Below are positions 8,880-18,177 of a stretch of DNA of 64,000 nt, in pieces. The position numbers and the translations under genes are program-made. This DNA comes from Polaribacter sp. Hel1_33_78. GTDB lineage: Bacteria > Bacteroidota > Bacteroidia > Flavobacteriales > Flavobacteriaceae. Each line of letters begins with the position of its first letter. The stretch's first letter is position 1. The notes under the pieces are model-generated. The model searched no databases and was not told the origin of the DNA. It worked only from the letters and a program-made list of their open reading frames with translations. The stretch covers positions 2,563,501 through 2,627,500 of the forward strand of contig NZ_LT629794.1 of NCBI RefSeq assembly GCF_900106075.1. The letters run 5' to 3'.

Positions 8880-10853
8880 TTATTCTCCAGAGATTTTATC
8901 TACTGTCGTTGTCTTTACTTCTTCTTCGGTTATCACTTCTTCAATTTCCTCGTCAAAAGGTCTTTTACCAAAAATTTCTTGTAAATCATCCTTAAAAATA
9001 ACTTCCTTTTCTAATAACAATTCTGCTAATATAGTTAGCTTTTCTTTATTCTTATCTAAAAGTTCTATCGCCCTTACATATTGAGCTTCAATCATTTTAG
9101 AAATTTCTTTATCAATTTTACGACCTGTTTCTTCACTGTAAGGTTTTACAAAAGCATCATTTCCTGAAGAATCATAATAAGTAATATTACCAACCTCTTC
9201 ATTTAAACCATAAACTGTAACCATCGCTCGAGCCTGTTTTGTTACTTTTTCTAAATCACTTAAAGCGCCCGTTGAAATCTTATTAAAAATAATTTTTTCT
9301 GCCGCTCTACCCCCTAAAGTGGCGCACATTTCATCTAACATTTGCTCAGTTTGAACAATCAATCTTTCAGCTGGTAAATACCATGCAGCTCCTAAAGATT
9401 GTCCTCTAGGTACAATAGTAACTTTTACTAATGGTGAAGCATGCTCCAACATCCAACTAACAGTAGCATGTCCTGCTTCATGAAAAGCTATTACTTTTTT
9501 CTCTTTTGGTGTAATTACTTTATTTTTCTTTTCTAAACCACCAACTATTCTATCCACAGCGTCCAAAAAGTCTTGATGATGAATAGATTTTTTACCATTT
9601 CTGGCGGCGATTAAAGCAGATTCATTACACATATTTGCAATATCTGCACCCGAAAAACCAGGAGTTTGTTGTGCTAGAAATTCAATTTTAACATCATCTG
9701 CTAATTTTAGAGGTTTTATATGAACCTCAAAAATTTCTTTACGCTCATTAATATTAGGCAAATCTACATAGATTTGTCTATCAAAACGGCCTGCTCTCAT
9801 TAAAGCGCTATCTAGAACATCAGCTCTATTGGTCGCAGCTATTACAATTACATTTGTATCTGTACCAAAACCATCCATTTCTGTTAGTAACTGATTCAAT
9901 GTGTTTTCACGTTCATCATTCCCACCAGTCATATTACTTTTTCCTCGAGCTCTACCGATCGCATCAATTTCATCAATAAAAATAATTGAAGGTGATTTTT
10001 GTGCAGCTTGTTTAAATAAATCACGTACACGAGAAGCTCCTACTCCAACAAACATTTCTACAAAATCTGAACCTGATAAAGAAAAGAAAGGCACGCCCGC
10101 TTCACCTGCGACTGCTTTTGCCAATAAGGTTTTACCTGTTCCTGGAGGCCCTACTAATAATGCTCCCTTTGGAATTTTACCTCCTAAAGATGTATATTTT
10201 TCCGGATGCTTTAAAAAATCTACAATTTCTTGAACTTCTTCTTTTGCCCCTTCTAAACCTGCAACATTTTCAAACGTTGTTTTTACTTTTGTATCTTGAT
10301 CAAATAATTTAGCCTTCGATTTTCCGATACTAAAAATTTGACCACCACCACCAGAGCCGCTGCCACCACCAGACATTCTTTTCATAAAGAACAACCAAAC
10401 GGCTATTAAAATTATAAAGGGTAAAAAACTAAATAGAGCGTCTAGAATACTAGTTTTTTCTTTATTATCTATATCAACGATTAAATTTCTATCCTTTTTA
10501 AGAAGAGCTACATTTTCCTCAAAAGTTCTTAAATCTCCAAAATTATATTCATAAACTGGTGAACCTGGTCTGTAAAAACTTGAAGATGTTTGCTTTGCGT
10601 GTTTATCTTTCTTTAATGCCTCTTTAGTTAAATAAATTTGAGCTATATCCTTATTTACAATAACAATTTCTTTGATGTCATTATCTTTTAAAATTTCTTC
10701 AAATCTATTTTTAGAAATACTTTTAGAAGCTAGATCTCCACTGTTAAAAAACTGTACTGCTATTAAAGCTATGAAAATTGCACCATAAATCCAATATGAA
10801 CTAAACTTAAATTTAGGAATATTAGATTTTTTTTCTTTATTTGAATCACTCAT
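8880..10853 (-). CDS. ftsH: ATP-dependent zinc metalloprotease FtsH
   Basis: The 657-residue membrane protease has a TM near 21-37, a periplasmic domain, a second TM near 140-157 and a Gly/Ser linker. It then has an AAA+ domain with Walker A GPPGTGKT at 235-242. The M41 protease domain follows, with zinc motif HEAGH at 458-462. FtsH degrades misfolded and regulatory membrane and cytosolic proteins. The charged C-terminal tail is typical. It is 20 bases downstream of rsfS and leads into LUD-cdsA-psd. Confidence 0.97.
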   Translation of the reverse strand: MSDSNKEKKSNIPKFKFSSYWIYGAIFIALIAVQFFNSGDLASKSISKNRFEEILKDNDIKEIVIVNKDIAQIYLTKEALKKDKHAKQTSSSFYRPGSPVYEYNFGDLRTFEENVALLKKDRNLIVDIDNKEKTSILDALFSFLPFIILIAVWLFFMKRMSGGGSGSGGGGQIFSIGKSKAKLFDQDTKVKTTFENVAGLEGAKEEVQEIVDFLKHPEKYTSLGGKIPKGALLVGPPGTGKTLLAKAVAGEAGVPFFSLSGSDFVEMFVGVGASRVRDLFKQAAQKSPSIIFIDEIDAIGRARGKSNMTGGNDERENTLNQLLTEMDGFGTDTNVIVIAATNRADVLDSALMRAGRFDRQIYVDLPNINERKEIFEVHIKPLKLADDVKIEFLAQQTPGFSGADIANMCNESALIAARNGKKSIHHQDFLDAVDRIVGGLEKKNKVITPKEKKVIAFHEAGHATVSWMLEHASPLVKVTIVPRGQSLGAAWYLPAERLIVQTEQMLDEMCATLGGRAAEKIIFNKISTGALSDLEKVTKQARAMVTVYGLNEEVGNITYYDSSGNDAFVKPYSEETGRKIDKEISKMIEAQYVRAIELLDKNKEKLTILAELLLEKEVIFKDDLQEIFGKRPFDEEIEEVITEEEVKTTTVDKISGE

Positions 10854-10873
10854 ATGTTATAAAATCAATAGGA

Positions 10874-11242
10874 TTAAACTGGATTTATTTCGGTAATTTT
10901 TGCATCACCCCAAAGACTTTCAATATCATAAAAGTCTCTTACATGTTTTTGAAAAATGTGCACAACTACATTTACATAATCCATTAAAATCCATTCTGAA
11001 TTACCTTGTCCTTCAATATGCCAAGGTTTATCTTTTAATTGCTTACTAACTACTTTCTGAATAGAGCCAGAAATTGCATTTACCTGTGTATTTGAATTAC
11101 CCGAACAGATTATAAAATAATCACAAACTGTATTTTCTATTTCTCTTAAGTCAAGTAATTGGATGTTTTCTCCTTTAACATCATCCATACCTTTAATAAT
11201 GACAGAGATTAAATCATCTGTGCTTACTTGCTTTTTTGCCAT
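10874..11242 (-). CDS. rsfS: Ribosome silencing factor RsfS
   Basis: The 122-residue protein matches the RsfS/Iojap family, with DYFIICSGNSNTQVNAI and the C-terminal WILMDYVNVVVHIF core. It binds L14 on the large subunit and blocks subunit joining in starvation. It is the first gene of the leftward run to ftsH, cdsA and psd. A TAnnTTTG-type -7 box lies 22 bases upstream of its start. Confidence 0.95.
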   Translation of the reverse strand: MAKKQVSTDDLISVIIKGMDDVKGENIQLLDLREIENTVCDYFIICSGNSNTQVNAISGSIQKVVSKQLKDKPWHIEGQGNSEWILMDYVNVVVHIFQKHVRDFYDIESLWGDAKITEINPV

Positions 11243-11264
11243 TAATTTTTTTTCTATTTAAACG

Positions 11265-11272
11265 CAAAGTTA
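11265..11272 (-). promoter_or_regulatory. Candidate -7 box of rsfS operon
   Basis: The minus strand reads TAACTTTG, matching Bacteroidota TAnnTTTG, 22 bases before the rsfS start. No clear TTG at the -33 position was found. Confidence 0.45.
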
Positions 11273-11329
11273 TTATTTTTTTGCGAGTATTTTATGTAAT
11301 ATTGAACTAGTTTATACTTTATTTAACAC

Positions 11330-12061
11330 TTGAAAATAATCAAACTTAATGCCATTGACTCTACAAATTCTTTTTTAAAAGAATTAGCACAAAGTACTGC
11401 CATAGAAAACGGTACTGTTGTGGTTGCAAAAGAGCAGAAAAAAGGACGTGGTCAACAAGAAAACAGCTGGGTCTCCGAACCGCTTAAAAACCTTACCTTC
11501 AGTGTTTATTTCTGTAATATTGATTTAAACATTAACCATCATAAGTTTTTAAATTTCGCAGTTAGTTTAGCTGTTTTTGAGGCACTTTCAATGCACAAAG
11601 TTAAAGATTTATCTATTAAATGGCCGAACGACATTTTGTCAGCAAACAAAAAAATTTGTGGTATTCTAATAGAAAACATAATTAAAGGCAAAAAGATTAA
11701 CAACTCTATAATCGGAATTGGATTAAATGTAAATCAACAAAACTTTCCTACTTCATTAAAAAATGTAACTTCTTTACGAAATACTACAAATAAATTATAT
11801 GATTTAGACGCCTTGTTAATAGAGGTTGTGGATAAAATAAAAGAGAAAATTCAACTGATCTCATTAAAAAAATTCACAAATTTAGAAACTGATTACTTAA
11901 ATGTCTTGTATAAAAAAAATATCCCAACTATGTTTAAAGATAGCGAGGATGTTTTATTTATGGGTAAAATTATTGGAATTTCTTCTTTGGGAAACCTTCA
12001 AATTGAGTTAGAAGATGAAAACGTAAAAGAATTTGGAATTAAAGAAGTTTCATTAGCTTAA
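11330..12061 (+). CDS. birA: Biotin-[acetyl-CoA carboxylase] ligase
   Basis: The 243-residue enzyme has the biotin ligase core: DSTNSF near the start, the ATP/biotin loop GRGQ at 39-42, and KWPNDIL and KICGILIE segments. It attaches biotin to the carboxyl carrier protein. There is no N-terminal helix-turn-helix, so it is a monofunctional (class I) ligase without repressor function. The only start compatible with the family's N-terminus is the TTG at 11330. The 3' end overlaps the convergent SRPBCC gene by 9 bases. Confidence 0.92.
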   Translation: MKIIKLNAIDSTNSFLKELAQSTAIENGTVVVAKEQKKGRGQQENSWVSEPLKNLTFSVYFCNIDLNINHHKFLNFAVSLAVFEALSMHKVKDLSIKWPNDILSANKKICGILIENIIKGKKINNSIIGIGLNVNQQNFPTSLKNVTSLRNTTNKLYDLDALLIEVVDKIKEKIQLISLKKFTNLETDYLNVLYKKNIPTMFKDSEDVLFMGKIIGISSLGNLQIELEDENVKEFGIKEVSLA

Positions 12062-12445
12062 ACCCTCTAAGTTATTTGTTAACGTTTCTATAAAACTAGT
12101 CAATGGTCTTTTTACCATCATAGCCATCATCGCGTTAAATTTGCCATTAAATTCTAACTGAACTTCAGAAGAAGTGTCATCAATCTTAGTAATATCTGCA
12201 ACTAATTCAAAATTAAGTTTACTACTCGCTGCACCTAAAGTAATATTAGAGTATTCCGTTTTCTCTTTTAATACCAATCTAATTTCTGGCATTCCTTTTA
12301 ATCCAAATATAAAAGAATCTCCATCAACTTCAAATTTCTGGATAGATTCAGGCATTAACTGTTCAAAGTTTTTTAAATCTGATAAAAACTCAAATGTTCC
12401 TTTTTGAGATTTATTAACTACTACTTTATTTCCATTAATATTCAT
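12053..12445 (-). CDS. SRPBCC (START-like) family protein
   Basis: The 130-residue soluble protein begins with a strand typical of polyketide cyclase/SRPBCC folds and ends with a long C-terminal helix (SFIETLTNNL). These folds make a deep hydrophobic ligand pocket; no catalytic residues can be assigned. It is 10 bases downstream of pyrE, so it is likely in the same transcript, and it converges on birA. Confidence 0.75.
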   Translation of the reverse strand: MNINGNKVVVNKSQKGTFEFLSDLKNFEQLMPESIQKFEVDGDSFIFGLKGMPEIRLVLKEKTEYSNITLGAASSKLNFELVADITKIDDTSSEVQLEFNGKFNAMMAMMVKRPLTSFIETLTNNLEGLS

Positions 12446-12455
12446 ATTCTTATGT

Positions 12456-13097
12456 TTATTGGTTCCACTTACTCGGGTTTGCTCTCCACTCTCGCAATGT
12501 AAACAATTCTTTTTCAGAAATATAATTACTATCTAAAGCTTGTTCTAATAAATTATCGTAATTACTTAAAGTTGTTAAACTTACGTTTTTTTCTTTAAAG
12601 TTTTCAGCAGCAACATCAAATCCATAAGAAAAAATAGCAACCATACCTTTTACAACAGCGCCAGCTTCTTTTAAAGCTGCTACCGCATTTAAACTACTGT
12701 TCCCAGTGCTAATTAAATCTTCAATAACCACAACGTTTTGGCCACTTTCTAAATGCCCTTCTATTTGGTTTTTTCTACCATGCTTTTTTGGCTCTGGTCT
12801 AACATACACAAAAGGCACACCCAATTCCTGGGCCACTAATATACCAATTGCTATGGCACCTGTTGCAACACCTGCAATCACATCTGGTTTACCATATTCT
12901 AATTCAGTAATTTTAGCAATTTCTTCTTTTAAAAAAATACGAACTGGAGGATATGACAATGTTATTCGATTGTCGCAATAAATGGGAGAATTCCATCCAG
13001 AAGCCCAATGAAATGGTTTGTTAGGACTTAATTTTATGGCATTAATCTGCAATAAAAGTTCAGCTGTTTTTTTTGCTGTATCTTTGTTTAAAATCAT
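12456..13097 (-). CDS. pyrE: Orotate phosphoribosyltransferase
   Basis: The 213-residue type I phosphoribosyltransferase has the PRPP-binding motif VVIEDLISTG and the substrate loop region WNSPIYCDNR near the N-terminus. It makes OMP from orotate in pyrimidine synthesis. The ATG at 13097 is chosen because the frame upstream to 13496 is antisense to the NUDIX gene and lacks family similarity. The start is only 7 bases from the divergent NUDIX start. Confidence 0.95.
   Translation of the reverse strand: MILNKDTAKKTAELLLQINAIKLSPNKPFHWASGWNSPIYCDNRITLSYPPVRIFLKEEIAKITELEYGKPDVIAGVATGAIAIGILVAQELGVPFVYVRPEPKKHGRKNQIEGHLESGQNVVVIEDLISTGNSSLNAVAALKEAGAVVKGMVAIFSYGFDVAAENFKEKNVSLTTLSNYDNLLEQALDSNYISEKELFTLREWRANPSKWNQ
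13079..13086 (+). promoter_or_regulatory. Candidate -7 box for NUDIX gene, inside pyrE
   Basis: TATCTTTG matches TAnnTTTG and lies 18 bases before the NUDIX ATG, within the first codons of pyrE on the opposite strand. No convincing TTG -33 element was found. Confidence 0.45.
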
Positions 13098-13104
13098 ATC
13101 GCAA

Positions 13105-13701
13105 ATGTATAAAGTTTTTGTAAATGATACCCCAATAATTATCACATCTTCTTCAAAAAAAACAAATAATTTCCCTTTATACATTCTTAAAAATATTGTA
13201 GTAGTTGAAATTATAGAAAAATTAAAGAACAATGAGATTAATGGAGTTAACCTATACACTCCTGACTTAGAGAAAGGTTGGGCATTATTTTCGCAAAACC
13301 TGGACGTTATTACTGCTTCAGGAGGACTGGTTTTAAATCCTAAAAAAGAAGTATTATTTATATACAGAAATAATATTTGGGATCTTCCAAAAGGCTGGAT
13401 TGAAAAAGGTGAAAGTATTGAAAGTGCTGCTATAAGAGAGGTTGAAGAAGAATGCGGAGTTTTTAATTTAGAAATCGTTAAAAAATTAATTACCACCTAT
13501 CATATTTATTATCAAAACGGAATTAAATTAAAAAAAACACATTGGTTTTTAATGCAATCTGACTATAATAAAGAATTAGTGCCCCAATTAGAAGAAGGGA
13601 TAAGTTGGGTTGGATTTAAAAATAATTCTGAAATTGAAACTGCTTTAAAAAATACCTTTGAAAATATTAAGTTAGTATACGATACTTTCAAAGAAATGTA
13701 G
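13105..13701 (+). CDS. NUDIX hydrolase
   Basis: The 198-residue protein has an N-terminal extension (about 1-65) and a NUDIX domain with the Gx5Ex7REVEEECG box at 97-118. The metal-binding REVEEE core is complete, so it should hydrolyse a nucleoside diphosphate-linked substrate; which one is unknown. The ATG at 13105 is preferred over 13018 because the upstream extension is antisense to the conserved N-terminus of pyrE. It is head-to-head with pyrE. Confidence 0.88.
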   Translation: MYKVFVNDTPIIITSSSKKTNNFPLYILKNIVVVEIIEKLKNNEINGVNLYTPDLEKGWALFSQNLDVITASGGLVLNPKKEVLFIYRNNIWDLPKGWIEKGESIESAAIREVEEECGVFNLEIVKKLITTYHIYYQNGIKLKKTHWFLMQSDYNKELVPQLEEGISWVGFKNNSEIETALKNTFENIKLVYDTFKEM

Positions 13702-13719
13702 TTTTTTGGAAAATCCTAT

Positions 13720-13727
13720 TATCTTTG
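13720..13727 (+). promoter_or_regulatory. Candidate -7 box for SulP gene
   Basis: TATCTTTG lies 24 bases before the SulP ATG. The nearest TTG (13706-13708) is only 11 bases away, too close for a standard -33 element, so only the -7 box is supported. Confidence 0.4.
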
Positions 13728-13751
13728 CCGACTTAAAAAAAGTAATTTAAT

Positions 13752-15380
13752 ATGACCAAATTTATAACAAAACGCGTAACCAATGTAAGAAATGATATTC
13801 TATCTGGAATTACGGTTGCACTAGCTTTAGTGCCCGAAGCAGTTGCATTTGCATTTGTAGCTGGTGTAGATCCACTCGTAGGACTTTACGCTGCCTTTAT
13901 GGTGGGCTTAATAACTTCTCTTTTTGGCGGAAGACCAGGTATGATCTCTGGGGCAACAGGTGCTTTAGCCGTTGTCATGGTTTCTCTAGTAGCAGAGGGT
14001 AATGCAATGGGAAATGCTGATGAAAATTTAGGATTATATTATCTTTTTTTAACCGTAATACTAATGGGAACCATTCAGGTCTTAGCCGGTGTTTTAAAAC
14101 TAGGTAAATTTGTAAGATTAATACCTCATTCTGTAATGATGGGCTTTGTAAACGGTTTAGCGATTGTTATTTTCTTATCACAATTAGGAATGTTTAAACA
14201 AACTATTAACGACGAAAAAGTCTGGCTAGAAGGGAATGGTTTGTTGTATATGATTGGTTTAGTTAGTTTAACAATGCTAATTATGTGGGGCTTACCAAAA
14301 ATAAAAGCTACTAAAAAATTACCTGAGGCTCTAATTGCAATATTAGTAGTTTCCGGAATTGTAATTTTTTCTAACTTAGATGTTGCTACTGTTGGTTCTT
14401 TTATTAAGGATGGCGGTGGCGAAGGTTTAAAGGGTGGATTTCCCGTTCCTGTTTTTGAAACTTTCAAGAACATACCAATGAATTTTGAAACTTTAAAATT
14501 CATTTTTCCTTATGCTTTAATCCTAGCAGCTATTGGATTAATAGAATCATTAATGACTTTAAATTTAATTGACGACTTAACGGAAACCAGAGGTAACACA
14601 AATAGAGAATGTGTTGCTCAAGGTGGGGCAAATATAATTACTGGTTTATTTGGTGGAATGGGTGGTTGCGCAATGATTGGGCAATCTATCATTAACATAA
14701 AAGGTGGCGGCCGAGGCCGGTTATCTGGAATTACTGCCTCAGTTTTCTTACTAATGTTTATTCTTTTTGCTTCTTCTTATATAGAACAAGTGCCTATTGC
14801 CGCTTTAGTGGGAGTAATGTTTATGGTAGTTATTGGCACGTTTGCTTGGTCAAGTTTTAGAATTATTAATAAAATACCAAAATCGGATGTTTTTGTTTTG
14901 ATTTTAGTTTCTGCCTTAACCGTAATTTTTGATTTAGCAATTGCCGTAATCGCAGGTGTTATTGTTTCTGCACTTGTTTTTGCTTGGGAAAGCGCCAGAA
15001 AAATTAGAGCTAGAAAACGTTTTAAAGAAGATGGGACAAAAGTATATGAGATTTGGGGACCTTTGTTTTTCGGAAGTATTGCTACTTTTAACGAAAAATT
15101 TGATATTAAGAATGATCCAAATGAGGTAGAGATTGATTTTATAGAAGCTCGTGTTTCCGACCATTCTGCTATTGAAGCTATCTTTGCTTTGGTTGAAAAA
15201 TACCAAGCCGCTAGTAAAAAAATTACACTAAAACATTTAAGTGAAGACTGTAAAGTTTTACTTTATAAAGCGAGTCCGATTTTTACAGATATTATTGAAG
15301 AAGACATTGATGACCCAAGATATCATTTGGCGGCAAATCCTGAGGATTTCCCGAAACCATTAAGTGAGTATAAGTTTTAA
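13752..15380 (+). CDS. SulP family inorganic anion transporter with STAS domain
   Basis: The 542-residue protein has a SulP transporter domain of about a dozen membrane segments (residues 15-420) and a C-terminal cytoplasmic STAS domain (about 430-520). The early ALALVPEAVAFAFVAGVDP segment is the SulP signature. Members import sulfate, bicarbonate or dicarboxylates. The specificity cannot be read here; a bicarbonate role is possible in a marine flavobacterium but unproven. It is monocistronic, with a strong terminator. Confidence 0.9.
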   Translation: MTKFITKRVTNVRNDILSGITVALALVPEAVAFAFVAGVDPLVGLYAAFMVGLITSLFGGRPGMISGATGALAVVMVSLVAEGNAMGNADENLGLYYLFLTVILMGTIQVLAGVLKLGKFVRLIPHSVMMGFVNGLAIVIFLSQLGMFKQTINDEKVWLEGNGLLYMIGLVSLTMLIMWGLPKIKATKKLPEALIAILVVSGIVIFSNLDVATVGSFIKDGGGEGLKGGFPVPVFETFKNIPMNFETLKFIFPYALILAAIGLIESLMTLNLIDDLTETRGNTNRECVAQGGANIITGLFGGMGGCAMIGQSIINIKGGGRGRLSGITASVFLLMFILFASSYIEQVPIAALVGVMFMVVIGTFAWSSFRIINKIPKSDVFVLILVSALTVIFDLAIAVIAGVIVSALVFAWESARKIRARKRFKEDGTKVYEIWGPLFFGSIATFNEKFDIKNDPNEVEIDFIEARVSDHSAIEAIFALVEKYQAASKKITLKHLSEDCKVLLYKASPIFTDIIEEDIDDPRYHLAANPEDFPKPLSEYKF

Positions 15381-15390
15381 AAAAAAATAA

Positions 15391-15420
15391 AAAATCCTAC
15401 TTTAAAGTAGGATTTTTTAT
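15391..15420. terminator. Terminator between SulP gene and convergent Mo-hydroxylase gene
   Basis: AAAATCCTACTTT and AAAGTAGGATTTT form a perfect 13-bp palindrome flanked by A and T runs. It can stop transcription from SulP and probably from the opposite side too. Confidence 0.88.
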
Positions 15421-15468
15421 TTTGTATTACCAAAGTATCTGATTATCGATACTCATACTTACTGTAGT

Positions 15469-17682
15469 TTAAACCAACCCTTCATCTACCAAAGGCAAAG
15501 TTCTATAACGTTTGCCACTAGCGTTAAAAATAGCATTACAAATTGCGGGAGCCATTACAGGAACGCCTGGCTCACCGACTCCCGTTGGTGGTTCGTGCAT
15601 TTTATCCATAATATCAATATGAATTTTTGGTGTATCTTTCATTCTTGTCATTTGATAATCAAAGAAATTATTTTGTTCTACTGCTCCGTTTTTTGTGGAA
15701 ATTTTCCCAAACAAAGCTATAGACATTCCAAAAATTGCAGCACCTTCTAATTGATTTTTTATATTGTCTTTATTCAGAGCCAAACCACAATCTATAGTGG
15801 TCCAAATATTTTCAATTTTTACGTTTCCATTTTTTACAGAAACCTCAACAACAGTTGCTACATAACTATAAAAACTATAATGAATAGCAATTCCCATTCC
15901 ATGATTTACAGGCAATTCTAGACCCCAATTAGACATTTTAGCTGTGTTTTTCAACACATCTTTCATTCTTTTTGTACTATATGGATAATCAGATTTTCCT
16001 TGAATAATTCGATCTTTTCCTATTAAATTTAAATGAAATTGAACAGGATCTATATTAGCTGCATTTGCTAGTTCATCTACAAAAGAATTATTACCAAATC
16101 CGCTATGAATATGAACTACTGACCGCAACCAACCAATTCTTAAATGCGATTCTGCTTTGGCGTTCTCTAATCTAAAATTGTCTAATTTATAAGGATTATT
16201 TGTAAAACCTTGCCCAAGCTCAAAACCAGAGGCATAATCTGATAAAGGTTTAAAACTAGAGGTAATTGACGGAACTGCCACACGCTGCAACCAACCTGTA
16301 ACTTTACCATCAGCACTTAAAGAACCTTTTAAATACTGTACACTTGTAGCATGATAAAAACTTTGTTTAATATCGTCTTCACGAGTCCAAACCACTTGAA
16401 TTGGGGCCTTGATCTTTTTTGACAAAGCAACCGCTTCCACTACAAAATCAGATTTAGATTTACGCCCAAAACCTCCACCTAAAAAAGTAACATTAATGGT
16501 TATTTTTTCTATAGGAATTTCAAAAAAGTGTGCCAATTCTGCTCTTGCCGTTTGCGGATCTTGAACTGGTGCCCAAACCTCAATTTCATCTTCTTTAAAC
16601 CAAGCAGTTGCATTTGGCACTTCCATAGGTGCATGCACCAAAAACGGAACTGTATACGCAGCTTCTATCGTATTTTCACTGTCCTTAAAAGCAGCGAAAA
16701 CATTTCCGCTACTTCCAGGAACTAACTTTCCTTTTTCATGAACTCTTCTTGTTAATTTCTCTTGAAATTCTGCTGAATCAAAAGATTCATTTTCGCCATA
16801 ATCCCATTCAATATCCAAGCCTAACTTTCCTTGAAGTGCAGACCACGTGTTATTTGCAATAACAGCGACACCTCCCAAAGCACCAAAAAACTGACCAATC
16901 GGCGGCACGATTCTATCTAATTGAATTATATTTTCTACGCCAGCTACTTTTTTTGTACTCGTATCATCAACACTTTTTACGGAACCGAAAGTCACCGGAC
17001 ATCTTGCAATGGCGGCAAATTTCATGTTCGGAATTCGAACATCTATTCCATAGGTTGCAGTGCCGTGTGTAAAATCTTTTAAATCGACACTTTTTAAGGT
17101 TTTACCAATATATTTAAAATCTTCAACTTTTTTAAGTGTAAGACTTTCTTCTGATGGAATTTTAACCTTCGCTGCCTCATCAACCAAATCACCAAAGAAA
17201 ATTTTATCATTGGTATTTTTATTAATTATAAAATGATTTTCTGCCTTACAATCTGTTTCAGCAATATTCCATTTTTTTGCAGCGGCAGTAATCAGCATCA
17301 TTTTTGCTGTTGCACCCATTTTACGCATTGGTTCTAATAAAGTTCTTACACTTCTCGAACCATCTGTATTCTGATTACCATATTTAGCATTTCCTGTTGC
17401 TTGTTTTACCGCGATATATTTCCAGTCAGCCTCTAATTCATCAGCAATTGCAGAAGCCAAAGAAGTCCTAATTCCTTGCCCCATTTCTGAACGTGAAGCC
17501 AATAAAATAATGTTACCGTCTTTCTGTATTTGTACAAATAAGTTTGGGGTAAAAATCCCCTCTACTTGCGGAATAAATTCTTTTGTATCAGAAGACACAT
17601 TGCAGCCTAAAAGTATGCCACCCGAAGCCAATCCAAATAATTTTACAAAATCTCTACGATTTATTTGCTGTATTTTGCTCAT
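15469..17682 (-). CDS. Xanthine dehydrogenase family molybdopterin-binding subunit (IorB-like)
   Basis: The 737-residue large subunit has a twin-arginine signal (NRRDFVK, residues 8-14) that ends at a Cys (LLGC, residue 27), so it may be an exported lipoprotein. The Mo-cofactor domains follow, and the catalytic Glu of the GVGE motif is at residue 704. The layout matches the isoquinoline 1-oxidoreductase beta-subunit type, which also oxidises aldehydes. It pairs with the 2Fe-2S subunit gene, which overlaps it by 4 bases. The substrate is unknown. Confidence 0.88.
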   Translation of the reverse strand: MSKIQQINRRDFVKLFGLASGGILLGCNVSSDTKEFIPQVEGIFTPNLFVQIQKDGNIILLASRSEMGQGIRTSLASAIADELEADWKYIAVKQATGNAKYGNQNTDGSRSVRTLLEPMRKMGATAKMMLITAAAKKWNIAETDCKAENHFIINKNTNDKIFFGDLVDEAAKVKIPSEESLTLKKVEDFKYIGKTLKSVDLKDFTHGTATYGIDVRIPNMKFAAIARCPVTFGSVKSVDDTSTKKVAGVENIIQLDRIVPPIGQFFGALGGVAVIANNTWSALQGKLGLDIEWDYGENESFDSAEFQEKLTRRVHEKGKLVPGSSGNVFAAFKDSENTIEAAYTVPFLVHAPMEVPNATAWFKEDEIEVWAPVQDPQTARAELAHFFEIPIEKITINVTFLGGGFGRKSKSDFVVEAVALSKKIKAPIQVVWTREDDIKQSFYHATSVQYLKGSLSADGKVTGWLQRVAVPSITSSFKPLSDYASGFELGQGFTNNPYKLDNFRLENAKAESHLRIGWLRSVVHIHSGFGNNSFVDELANAANIDPVQFHLNLIGKDRIIQGKSDYPYSTKRMKDVLKNTAKMSNWGLELPVNHGMGIAIHYSFYSYVATVVEVSVKNGNVKIENIWTTIDCGLALNKDNIKNQLEGAAIFGMSIALFGKISTKNGAVEQNNFFDYQMTRMKDTPKIHIDIMDKMHEPPTGVGEPGVPVMAPAICNAIFNASGKRYRTLPLVDEGLV

Positions 17683-18143
17683 ATGGTTTCGTTTTTAAGT
17701 GCAACAGCTTTATGAATTGCTTTTTTAATTCTTGTATAGGTTCCGCATCTACAAATGTTACCACTCATCGCAGTATCAATATCTTCATCAGTCGGACTTG
17801 CATTTTTATCTAATAAAGCGGTAGCTGCAATTAATTGCCCAGATTGACAGTACCCACATTGTGGCACATTACCATCATTCCAAGCTTCTCTTAAAAACTC
17901 TAAATTTTCTGAAGATCCTTCTATTGTAAATATCTCTTTTCCAACACCATAAGAAACTGGCATACTGCACGATTTTGTTAAGATGCCATTTATTAGAATA
18001 GAACAAGCCCCGCATTGTGCAACACCGCAGCCAAATTTAGTTCCTGTTAAACCTATAATATCTCTAATTGCCCATAATAAAGGCATATCATCCTGCACAT
18101 CAACTGTATAAGATTTTCCGTTAATTGATAAAGTTGTATTCAC
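17679..18143 (-). CDS. 2Fe-2S subunit of molybdenum hydroxylase (IorA-like)
   Basis: The 154-residue protein has the plant-type 2Fe-2S motif (GCGVAQCGAC) and the second all-helical cluster motif (CGYCQSGQ ... CRCGTY). This is the standard small subunit of xanthine oxidase family enzymes, passing electrons from the Mo site. It starts with GTG at 18143. It lacks its own signal peptide, so it would be co-exported with the Tat-signal large subunit, as in other IorAB pairs. Confidence 0.92.
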   Translation of the reverse strand: MNTTLSINGKSYTVDVQDDMPLLWAIRDIIGLTGTKFGCGVAQCGACSILINGILTKSCSMPVSYGVGKEIFTIEGSSENLEFLREAWNDGNVPQCGYCQSGQLIAATALLDKNASPTDEDIDTAMSGNICRCGTYTRIKKAIHKAVALKNETI

Positions 18144-18177
18144 TTGTAAAATTTAGATGTTACAAGTTACGGAAATT

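Noticed and set aside
9901..10312. Long open frames antisense to ftsH
   Set aside because: They are shadows of a strongly conserved AAA+ coding sequence with no signal or family features.
13098..13496. N-terminal extension of the pyrE frame
   Set aside because: The extension is antisense to the NUDIX domain and unlike the PyrE family; the ATG at 13097 gives the normal length.
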